A DNA stretch of 64,000 nucleotides, taken from positions 65,392,009-65,456,008 of the forward strand of contig CM067343.1 in the NCBI GenBank assembly GCA_034190875.2. Direction: 5' to 3'. Origin of the DNA: Urechis unicinctus. Taxonomy: Eukaryota; Annelida; Polychaeta; Xenopneusta; Urechidae. Positions 9,504-18,189 of the stretch are shown piece by piece. Under the pieces are notes generated by a model. It was not told the origin of the DNA, did not search any database, and was given only the letters and a program-made list of their open reading frames with translations. Numbering within the stretch: the stretch's first letter is position 1; each line of letters starts with the position of its first letter. A program made the position numbers and the translations under genes.

Positions 9504-10335
9504 ATGAAACAACAACCAACCATTCCAACGGCACCGTTATATCCGCCGCTGCTTGGTGAGAATCCAGGGCACTCCTATCGGTTGAATGAGATCAGCCTCA
9601 AGAAACAATACCTTGAGAAAGAGATTGAAAAATATTGTGCTATGTACAAGAAATATAGACGTGCAGTGAACTCAGTGGATGCAGTAGAGACTGTGTTAGT
9701 TACTGTTGGTATGAGTATTGGCGCAAGTGGTGTAGCAGGGGCGTAGCCAGCGATACGCACTTACGCACGTGCGTAACATCAATTGGAAAAGTGAAAATAT
9801 AAATATGGCCAAAAATGGTATCAAAGTCAAAAGCTAAGGGGGGTGAGACTTTACTGTCTGGAACTGTAGATATCTCCCCCGTCTGTGCGTAACATTCCTT
9901 CCAGCCTGGCTACGCCCCTGTGTAGGTATATTGTCTACAATAGTTGCCATTCCTATTGCCACAGTCTTGGGTGTTACTGGAGCCGTTTGTGGGCTGCTAG
10001 GAATTGTTGGAAAATTTGTCAGTCGGCGACTGACCATTAAGATGGAAAAGCATGATCAGATCCGCATTCTAGCACAGAGCAAATGAAATACCATTGCTGA
10101 CATTGCATCGACAGCACTTGAAGATGGTCATATCTCGGATCATGAGTTTAAACTCGTTTTAGCTGATGTCACAAAATATACCCAAATGAAGGGCGAAATT
10201 AAGGCCAAATCTGTAAAAACGCGCCAGACTGTTGCAATCGATGAAAAAAACGTGCTGATCCAACGTGGAAAAGGCGAAGCATTGGAAGGTATCAGACAAA
10301 AAATGGGTGCTTCTTTACCATTCAGTGGACTGTGA
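9504..10335 (+). pseudogene. Virus-like protein with two hydrophobic segments, copy B (interrupted by a MITE)
   Basis: It starts MKQQPTIPTAPLYPPLLG. The conserved helix (SLKKQYLEKEIEKY) is intact up to GASGV at 9735, where a 185-bp inverted-repeat element is inserted. After the element the gene resumes (GAVCGLLGIVGKFVSRRLTI), has one in-frame TGA at the position of copy A KLNTV, and ends at the TGA at 10333-10335. Its C-terminal tail (TRQTVAIDEKN, KGEALEGIRQKMG) is missing from copy A. Confidence 0.55.
9736..9920. mobile_element. 185-bp MITE with perfect 15-bp terminal inverted repeats
   Basis: The ends are CAGGGGCGTAGCCAG and its exact reverse complement. A 5-bp duplication, TGTAG, flanks both sides (9731-9735 and 9921-9925). 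There is no coding capacity. Ends starting CAGGGGCGTAGCC are typical of hAT-like non-autonomous elements, though hAT duplications are usually 8 bp; some related groups use 5 or 6. A 3' fragment of the same family lies at 24122-24219. Confidence 0.8.
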
Positions 10336-10433
10336 ATGACCTTATTGACACGCCTCAATACATAGAATAATTTTAATTGCGTGGACATTTACGCACTGTA
10401 TATACCGATCGATTGAATGAAAGAGGTATAGAA

Positions 10434-10673
10434 ATGAGCACCGAAGAGCATATTTCTGAACTTGAGGGTGGTGTAAAAGGGTTGAAGATAGATATAGATT
10501 ATCTGAAAGACGATCAAATAGATCTAGAGGACAAACTGAGTGATATGAAGACTAACTACGATGACCTTGTGGAACTGAAGGAGATAGTGAGAGATCTGGT
10601 TAAGAACGATGATCTTATGGAGAAAGTGGAACGCTTAGAGGAGCTTGTCAGCAAGTGTTACACGAGCTTGTGA
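10434..10673 (+). CDS. Small acidic coiled-coil protein at the edge of the virus-like block
   Basis: This is an open frame of 79 residues from the ATG at 10434 (MSTEEHISELEGGVKGLKID). It is strongly heptad-like, with ISELEGGVKGLKIDIDYLKD and LVKNDDLMEKVERLEELV. It lies 99 bases after the two-hydrophobic gene on the same strand and is the only unbroken small gene in the block. I do not recognise it; the upstream cassette copy at 3.0 kb lacks it. Coding status is inferred from composition only. Confidence 0.4.
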   Translation: MSTEEHISELEGGVKGLKIDIDYLKDDQIDLEDKLSDMKTNYDDLVELKEIVRDLVKNDDLMEKVERLEELVSKCYTSL

Positions 10674-10679
10674 AAATAT

Positions 10680-11536
10680 ATACTATGGGGAAAAAACTGT
10701 GCTATCAGAAAGTGATCTAGAAGGTGTGCGAAAAAGTCTGTCTATCCGGCAGGCAAAACGCAAATACATATATCTGTACAGTTGTAAAGCCACCACCAGT
10801 ACCAAGAAAGACTAAGGGCTCTGCAAAATAGTCACATTGGGTGGATAGCCGCGAACGGTGTAGACACCTTGGTCTGCGGACACACTAGTTTACCGACAAA
10901 CTAGCATGCCACAGCGATGAGACGTGGTGGGCCAGAACCGCGGAGCGTGTTTATAGAATGCATATCAGAGATTGTAAAAATAGAGTCAACTCCCGTAGTT
11001 TCGCTTGCCACAGGTGTGCGTCGCCATACAGTGGCTCCCCCAAACGGCCGGGCAGCGTAATTACATTATAGCGCAGCGACAGCATCGCAGTGTCGGAGAT
11101 GATCGAGTGATAATCGAGCAGATTATTACTTGTTGTAGTTTATCTATTCCCTAGAAATATGAATAGATATGAGGAATACACTCTTCCTAGTAATGTATAC
11201 CGAGACAGATATAATTAGAGCCTTCGGAATCGATAAACGTAATGTTTTCTTGGACGGGATGTCCGAAACAAACGGCCGGGCAAGTGCAGGGGTACAAGCC
11301 TCCTTGATTTGATGATTTTAGTAGCTTTAATCGGTCGATGGTAATATAAATATTATATTCTTAAAGCAGATAAATACAACTTTTGTTTGTTAATAATATC
11401 TTTGCATTGTGTGATCATGTTGACAGTCGCTTGTCGGAGTTAAATAAATCAGAGACCAAGGCATCGAGTTCAGAGTGTTTGAGGCCAGTGGAAAATTATA
11501 TGCGCACTTACCAATATATTTCAGCATACCTGTTTC
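10680..11536. other. Unassigned stretch between the virus-like block and the solo LTR
   Basis: No open frame or repeat that I can name. It marks the right-hand limit of recognisable virus-like sequence. Confidence 0.4.
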
Positions 11537-11949
11537 TGTTATAATAGTATTCTGGCTCATACATTCTTAAAAAGCCTCCCCCTTTTATTATCAGCACGAG
11601 AGCCCGGGTTACACCACACCACTCTTTGGGAGGGGTGTAACCCTGATTGTAGCAATCCTTACAGCAGGGCGAGTCCACCCTCCAAGTGGACTCGTCCTGT
11701 CACTGGGGGATTATTTTAACCTGGCCTATTGTGTGGACCCTTTATAAGGAGCACAGATGGGCCAGGTACAGGGAGACCATCTAGTCAGGGACACGATTCA
11801 GACCGCGAGATTCCCAGGGAGCTTCATTGTTGAAACTGAAATAAATCTAATAAGCAACTCTACTCCGGGACTCGCGTTAATTTCCTACAGGCAGTGAGTA
11901 ACAGTACAATAACGAAGAGCGTGGATGGCCAAGAAAAACTAGCTGTACA
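11537..11949 (+). repeat. Solo LTR of the family present at 50.6-54.1 kb (diverged)
   Basis: It begins TGTTATAATAGTA and ends AGCTGTACA (TG...CA). From 11780 onward it matches the full-length element LTRs: GACCGCGAGATTCCCAGGGA, GCTTCATTGTTGAAA, GGACTCGCGTTAATTTCCT and TAACGAAGAGCGTG. The 5' half differs and contains an extra GGGTTACACC...GGTGTAACCC palindrome. There is a TATA-like TTTATAAGG near 11740. No clean target duplication is seen, so it is either old or a recombined solo LTR. Confidence 0.7.
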
Positions 11950-12382
11950 TCTCATGTCTACGCCTGAAAGACATGGATGCTTTCTATGTCAGTGAGTAGA
12001 TGTAAAACGTAGTCGTTACGATTATATCTTGTCATAACGTTTTAGTTTAAATCATTCGGAATGCAAAGCTGCGAGGCCTATAATTTTATCAGTTGATAAA
12101 AATTAAGTTCGTACGTATAGCTCCGATCGTATCTTAGACATTATAAATGTATGGATATGTCAAGCAGGATTGGCCAGTCATTTTACCTCGCGCGTCAAAT
12201 ATAATTCTGGCGTAGCATACAGAGCGGTGTCTGACAATAACAGTTAACGGCAACGACATAAACTTTTCGATTCTTGAATTACAGGGCAGCTTGCATTGAA
12301 AAGAATTGCAGCCTTTTGTTGACATTGATTAAGAAGAGGCTTGATATGTGGCGGGAGCGCTTGTTGTCATGAGTAAACAACC
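11950..12382. other. Non-coding, nothing recognised
   Basis: AT-rich unique sequence between the solo LTR and the minisatellite. Confidence 0.4.
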
Positions 12383-12766
12383 GTGTTTCCTTGTCGGGCA
12401 TGTTTCCTTGACGGGGCACGTTTCCTTGTCGGGGCATGTTTCCTTGTCAGGGCACGTGAATGTTTCCTTGTCGGGGCATGTTTCCTTATCGGGGCATGTT
12501 TCCTTGTCGGGGCACGTTTCCTTGTCGGGGCACGTTTCATTGTCGGGGCATGTTTCCTTGTCAGGGCACGTGAATGTTTCCTTGTCGGGGCATGTTTCCT
12601 TATCGGGGCATGTTTCCTTGTCGGGGCACGTTTCCTTGTCGGGGCACGTTTCATTGTCGAGGCACGTTTCCTTGTCGGGGCATGTTTCCTTGTCGGGGCA
12701 CGTTTCATTGTCGGGGCACGTTTCCTTGCCGGGGCATGTTTCCTTGCCGGGGCATGTTTCCTTGCC
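12383..12766. repeat. 18-bp minisatellite, about 20 units
   Basis: The unit is GTTTCCTTGTCGGGGCAT with an alternating CAC/CAT variant. Because 18 is a multiple of three, several frames stay open on both strands. A longer block (a GTGAATGTTTCC junction followed by five units) is repeated twice, showing a higher-order duplication. Confidence 0.9.
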
Positions 12767-13539
12767 AATATCTTCAACTGTGGGTATCATACAGGATGCT
12801 CGGTTCGTGGCGACAGGGACGTTTATAGCACTGATGAACAAACATGTATAGGCGATAAAAAACCCACTGCCATATATAAGCAGTGGCTTGAATCGTACCT
12901 GGTTCAAGTGTGCTCACCAATTCGGTAGAAGTTGTCGCTGTCGGAGGCCAAGCAGATGCCAACTCGCAAGTCAACTTGTCTGGTCATATAATCAAATCAA
13001 CGCAACGTGATTACATAGCTTCGAAGATTATTTGTATTAAGTTGTATTTAGAGGTCTGTTCGAAGTATTCCAAATCGTAACCATGCCTCAGGAAAACGAC
13101 TATATACTGTCATATTCCACTAATTCAAACCCGAAACTGGTTTAATGATGAATAATTTCAATATTTACATTGGAACGCCATCAAAAATAATAAATGAACA
13201 CAGACAAGACATTTAGGTAATAAGTGACCTCAACCTTCTTAAATGTGGCCTGAAACAATTTCTCCATAGTGCAGAACTGAATGACTGTTCGCGAAATTAA
13301 ATGAGTTGTGATGACAGGAGTTTGAATGGAAGAAACCTTTTACAGTAATACATAGTGATCATAACGTCCAGAAGAAAATCGATATAGATGATGAAAAATG
13401 ATGGTGAACTTTGTGCGAGGGCATTCTTGCATAAAGGACAGTTGATTTGATCCAGGAGTCGACCCTGGTTGAGAAATAGTTCAGCTGAAGGAACGTCGTT
13501 CGCGTGAGGGCTGTAGTCATTGACCTTGTACATGTGATC
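12767..13539. other. Non-coding, nothing recognised
   Basis: AT-rich unique sequence. Short open frames have no family-like content. Confidence 0.4.
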
Positions 13540-14545
13540 ATCCACACGGGGGGTTTCGTTTTGGGTGACTAATTTCATCCACACAGAGGGTTTCGTTTTG
13601 GGTGACTAATTTCATCCACGCGGGGGGTTTCGTTTTGGGTGACTAATTTCATCCACGCGGGGGGTTTCGTTTTGGGTGACTAATTTCATCCACACGGGGG
13701 GTTTCAGGGGGTTTCGTTTTGGGTGACTAATTTCATCCACGCGGGGTTTCGGGGACTAATTTCGTTCGTTTTTGGTGTGACTGACTAATTTCATCCACGG
13801 GGGGGGGTTTCGTTTTGGGTGACTACGCGGGGGGTTTCGTTTTTTCATCCACGCAGGGGGTTTCGGGGTTTCGTTTTTGGGTGACTAATTTCATCCACGC
13901 GGGGGCGGGGGACTAATTTCATCCACGCGGGGGGTTTCGTTTTGGGTGACTAATTTCATCCACGCAGGGGGTTTCGTTTTGGGTGACTAATTTCATCCAC
14001 GCAGGGACTAATTTTCCACGCGTTTTGTTTGGGTGACTAATTTCATCCACGCAGGGGGTTTCGTTTTGGGTGACTAATTTCATCCACGCGGGGGGTTTCG
14101 TTTTTTCATTTCATCCACGCGGGGGGTTTCGTTTTGGGTGACATCCACGCAGGGGGTTTCGTTTTGGGTGACTAATTTCATCCACGCAGGGGGTTTCGTT
14201 TTGGGTGACTAATTTCATCCACGCGGGGGGTTTCGTTTTGGGTGACTAATTTCATCCACGCGGGGGGTTTCGTTTTGACTAATTTCATCCACGCAGGGGG
14301 TTTCGGGGGACTAATTACATTTCGTTTTGTGTGACTAATTTCATCCACGCAGGGGGTTTCGTTTTGGGTGACTAATTTCATCCACGCGGGGGGTTTTGGT
14401 GACTAATTTCATGGGGGTTTCGTTTTGGGTGACTAATTAATCCACGAAGGGGGTTTCGTTTTAGGGTTATTCATCCACGCGGGGGGTTTCGAAGGGGGTT
14501 TGATCGTTTGACTAATTTCATCCACGCGGGGGGTTTGTTTTGGAG
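13540..14545. repeat. 37-bp minisatellite A, about 1 kb, with many partial units
   Basis: Unit core: GCGGGGGGTTTCGTTTTGGG then TGACTAATTTCATCCAC. Many units are truncated or fused, especially 13700-13920 and 14270-14520. It shares its core with the array at 19198-19652. Confidence 0.9.
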
Positions 14546-14950
14546 AATTCATAAACGATGATCGGTTTAAACGATGTTTGAGGTATGATAACTGGTTGTC
14601 ATGGTTTCACTGACTGCCACGTGCGTTATTGACCTTGATCGTTCTATATCCGACCTATGGTACAATTTATACAAGGTTCTTACATCGTGTTAACAAACTA
14701 TTGAATCGGTCGTATGTAGAATAATAGGAATTCAGCCAGTAATGGTGTTTCAGTTTGTCAACGGCTCATACATCAAGGAACTATTGATATATGATTCACA
14801 ACCCACGTCAAACAGGTTGTCCCCTTATTTGAAGCCTTCATCAATGGATGATCTAATTATTGCCGTGGTGCAGCTGTCAGCCTCAGACAGTGGATGCTGT
14901 AAAAAAAAACAGTGATTGCGTACCTTACGAGCAGCGACCGTTTGGGTTGC
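14546..14950. other. Non-coding, nothing recognised
   Basis: Unique sequence between the minisatellite and the truncated glycosyltransferase duplicate. Confidence 0.35.
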
Positions 14951-15275
14951 TGTGCATGTGATATCTCACACACAGAGCCCGGATGGGTTGCTGTGGGTGT
15001 GGTATCTCACACACAGAGCCCGGATGGGTTGCTTGACGCTAGAATCATTCCATGGTTTACCTACCTTGTCTTGCATCGATCCCAACCACAAGGTAATACC
15101 AAACAACAACAACAGCAACAACAACAACAATAGCAACAACGAACAGGATGATCAAATATTATTGCCCCGGCTAAGAGCCCTTTAAAACTAGGAATGTGAT
15201 TGAAGGCACTCGGCACGGAGCGTGTGGACCACCTAAGTGACAGGGCCAGTCCATTCAGCTCCCTACCAGTAACAG
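14951..15275 (-). pseudogene. Truncated duplicate of the glycosyltransferase locus
   Basis: Positions 14955-15034 hold two copies of the 41-bp repeat that lies 3' of the intact gene. Positions 15042-15175 match its 3' flank (CTTGTCTTGCATCGATCCCA and a (CAA)n tract). At 15178 the sequence jumps straight into the middle of the coding region (15178-15275 equals about 22031-22128 on the minus strand). Everything between the 3' flank and mid-gene, and everything 5' of that, is missing. It is a dead fragment created by duplication plus deletion. The junction lies in a GCTAAGAGCCCTT context present in similar form at both breakpoints. Confidence 0.75.
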
Positions 15276-15339
15276 CCAGCCCAATCGCTCCCCCTGTCAC
15301 CAACAGGTATCAAAACTAACCTCAGAATGGTTTATTATG

Positions 15340-15596
15340 TATATGAAAGGGGTCTGTACATGGCTCCGTCAGACATTAGACTCACAATTGCTAGAGTAGC
15401 TGGATAAAATAATAACATTATCACTGCAAAAGAAGGACAAGGCCTGGGAATCAATGCTAATATTAACGCCCCAAACGTTGTTCCGCCACCAAGTCACGAG
15501 CCCCCTGGTTCCCAGGTCTTTAGTGGAGATAAGCCAGTGGCTGCTGAAACAACAGCTCATGAAGAACATGTTAGATTGATTACAATTTATAAATAA
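15340..15596 (+). pseudogene. C-terminal relic of the virion-type protein
   Basis: Reading GLYMAPSDIRLTIARVAG, a TAA, then ITAKEGQGLGINANINAPN, a Pro-rich stretch and HEEHVRLITIYK before the TAA at 15594-15596. The first residues continue naturally from the copy A protein, whose reading leaves the window at KVDYVFGTGL. It is convergent with the coiled-coil relic just downstream on the minus strand, the same arrangement as at 7386/7400. The link to copy A is inferred from order and join, since their sequences do not overlap. Confidence 0.4.
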
Positions 15597-15602
15597 CTGC
15601 TG

Positions 15603-15925
15603 GTGGCCTACTTGCGATTTGCCTCAAGGCTAACAATTCTAACAATAGCAAATAGAATCCCAACAACTGCAACTAACACGGCCCACAAATTTTCTGCAAG
15701 ACACCCTACCGTTTGACTGCTTAAGAGCCTCGTCTGGCAGCTCCACTAGCTTACGCTCCTGACTGGGGATATGCTTGCCTATTTCACCGAGCCCCGCTTG
15801 GTTGTTGACCAGGCCACCTCTCTGGGTCTGCATAGCCTTGTCAAGCCCCATATGATCCCGGAATGGCAGCCCAACTATTTCCAATGGCGTTATGAACGCC
15901 CTCTATGAAGCTTGTTCCTACCTCA
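15603..15925 (-). pseudogene. Second relic of the coiled-coil membrane protein
   Basis: The nucleotide sequence at 15925-15800 matches 6775-6905 (AAGCTTCATAGAGGGCGTTC and AAGGCTATGCAGACCCAGA). It codes for LDKAMQTQRGGLVNNQAGLG in the best frame. After a frame change the C-terminus reads ENLWAVLVAVVGILFAIVRI, a transmembrane helix aligned with the one at 7300-7370. The middle Pro-rich and amphipathic segment is deleted. Orientation is opposite to the first copy. Confidence 0.6.
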
Positions 15926-16137
15926 TCACCTTGCTGTCTTCAGGTCTGCTCATTTGAAGTTCCAATTTCTCTGCGGCCTCAGCTGCTGCTTGATCAATAC
16001 CTTGGAAGGCTTTGGTCACTTTTGGCAACAGCCTCAGTGAACCCCAAACCATTACGGGTGGTATTCCCCCAGCCATGCTAACCAGTTAGAGGTTTTTCTC
16101 GTGCGAGCATTTCCGATCCTTAGGTCAGCGTAGTTCT

Positions 16138-16374
16138 TCAAAAATAACTCTCCTCCAACAAGCTCGGATGACGGAGGGCTGGTGTGTGACCATCTTCAGC
16201 TGAAGCGTTGGTATAGTCATTGACGGTGCCTATACTGTTCCATCTCAACATCCTGCCCTGTACGAGGAGGGGGACCACCTCTATCTCTGGCACCAACCCA
16301 TCATCCGCATCCATGATAGAGTGCTCTCTGACCATAGCCCGATCATTGTCATACGTTGGTTTGTCAAATTCCAT
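16138..16374 (-). pseudogene. Relic of the acidic FDxPTxD protein
   Basis: ATG at 16374: MEFDKPTYDNDRAMVREHSI. It continues open for 78 codons (VPLLVQGRMLRWNSIGTVN). The N-terminal FDKPTYD matches FDNPTFD at 5421. It precedes the coiled-coil relic on the minus strand, as in the first block. It could be intact as a short protein, but its neighbours are broken. Confidence 0.4.
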
Positions 16375-16450
16375 GTGTATTAAAGATATATTGTAATAGT
16401 TCAACTGCCCCACAATCCGTTTCAATCCGAACTACCACGCACGACGGTGT

Positions 16451-16546
16451 GTGTGGCCTGACCCAGAGGTGTACGTTATTGATCCCGGTGGGCCGCTTCA
16501 TGACTTCTTGAGGGCTTTATACCACTGTTTTCAGGGCGAGCCCTAG
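16451..16546 (+). pseudogene. Fragment of the A32-like packaging ATPase
   Basis: An open stretch reads VWPDPEVYVIDPGG then PLHDFLRALYHCFQGEP and stops at TAG. It aligns with VWDDSEV and LHDHLRAFYHCFKGE in the relic at 4262-4826. Only about 30 codons survive; no Walker motifs are present. Confidence 0.55.
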
Positions 16547-17382
16547 CTCCGGTGTAACGGTAACATGAATTTATACCGTTACGAAGAGTTCGTCAAACAC
16601 AGTCGGCGTGTTCTCGTTTGGGTTGAAGGGCTATATTTCGCACCTAGAAGATAACATATATCAAGAGCCTTTACAAAAAATAGACCTTTCGCTCCAAAAA
16701 ACTTACCACCACTCGACACTATTCTTCAATAAATGCCATCGATAGTTCGTTTCCGAACAAATCGCGATACGAAGTCTGCCATTTTGGAAACTATTAATTC
16801 TCGCGATTTCCCGCATTGCCTTAGTATCCCAAGTGGGGGGCACTTACCCTAACTCGGATAGGGGTGTGCCGCGGGACCTCGAAAACCCATACCCGTTGTA
16901 CTCGTTGAGAATGAGAAAAAGTATACTCCATCGTACAAGGTATTATGCGAATGTCTAACCCGTCGTAAAAGTCGGGATGTCGAAAAAACCACCCCCTTCG
17001 TGCGGCACATGTATACTATATCTTTACACTTAAGTGCCCCCCCCCCCCCGGGCTTAGCATGAGTCGTCGTCTTTCTGTGCATGCGCAGTGCATGTGGTCT
17101 TGAACTTGTAAACAAACATGCTGCTGTGTTTCTGACTTTTTACCGCTTCCCAAATTGATCAAACTATAAATAATTACCATGGATGAAATCCCCCGCCGAT
17201 AAAGGATAAAATCGTCCGTAAAACATCATTGCGTTCTATAACCCCATCACTTGCGTATGTTTGGTGTTGGTAGTTGTCTGAATCGATCTAAAAATATTCG
17301 CGTTGCGTTGTTTCGAGAAACGGTAAGACGTCTACGCAGACGTCTTGTAGGGCTAGGCGAGCCCATGCTGTACATTATTGAC
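16547..17382. other. Non-coding, probably host sequence inserted between virus-like pieces
   Basis: No family-like frame. A C-homopolymer is at 17038-17049. The sequence has the look of host unique DNA. Confidence 0.35.
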
Positions 17383-18065
17383 GACAGCTTAGCACAGTAG
17401 TACGCCTTTGCTCACAGCCAGTCGTGTGGCAGCTCTCCTGTAATTGGTGAAAGCTGACCTTGGTCGCCACAGCAGACAACCCGTGCGCCACGTGATTCCA
17501 GCCACTCAAGGAAAGTCTGTAGGTTTGCGTATGGTACCTTGCAGATTTCGTCTCAGATGACAATACGTGTGATGTATTACTTCCCCATGCGCTCTAGCGT
17601 CCACTCACCTCTCCACCTAAGGAAGCTATGATAGGTCTCGGCCTGCGCGCATCTGTGTCGCATCTCCTTCTCTAGGCGGTGAGTAGGTGTGCTCACCATA
17701 AGATTTCTTCCCCGGACGAGCTCGATTGCACGCGCCGTCTTTGCACTCCAGCCACCTCATTTGAGATAGGTCAATGGAATTCTGTCGAGTGGCGCAGTGC
17801 TGAGCTCTACTGGGTAGTCTCCCGTACAGTAGCTGGGGGAATATGCGGAGTGCTATGCATTTACAGGTAAAGTGGGCTGGGGGCACATCAGGGAGGTATT
17901 ATGCACATCTCACTGTGGCAATCACAACTGCGCTCTGCGACATAAGCCTCGCCGTTGGTGAACTTCTGCAATGCAATGGGAGCCGAGCCCTGCTCGGCAA
18001 AGTGGTTGCCAAAACAGACAGCGATAACGGGATGGATACCTGCCTGGAACTCTCACTTCTGGACT
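17383..18065 (-). pseudogene. Superfamily 1 helicase relic
   Basis: Minus-strand pieces in order are: AGIHPVIAVCFGNHFAEQGS (about 18040-17980), IFPQLLYGRLPSRAQHCATR and NSIDLSQMRW (to about 17755), a damaged Walker A leading into KTARAIELVRGRN, then STPTHRLEKEMRHRCAQAET, YHSFLRWRGEWTLERMGK, a stop, RIVI, a stop, DEICKVPYANLQTFLEWLES (motif II DE) and VVCCGDQGQLSPITGE (motif III GDxxQ). Motifs IV-VI are missing beyond a stop after HDWL. The motif order is that of SF1 helicases. It carries at least one frameshift at Walker A and three stops. It probably belongs to the same virus-like lineage as the neighbouring relics, which is inference. Confidence 0.65.
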
Positions 18066-18189
18066 TCGACTAATTTGGTGCCGATGTCACACGGCAGCGG
18101 GCTGTAGATGGCTGCTCGCCTCATGTGGTGGGTGTGAGGGCTGAACCAGACAAACCAGGGAGCACACTCTCCGATGCCTGGATTAGGGG

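Noticed and set aside
12329-12928. Several frames of 130-190 codons on both strands
   Set aside because: The 18-bp minisatellite keeps frames open by its period; no start context or homologous features.
13540-14545. CRISPR-like array
   Set aside because: Units are contiguous with no unique spacers, and the DNA is eukaryotic.
16849-17115. 88-codon minus-strand frame
   Set aside because: Crosses a C homopolymer, has no family-like features, and sits in sequence that looks non-coding.
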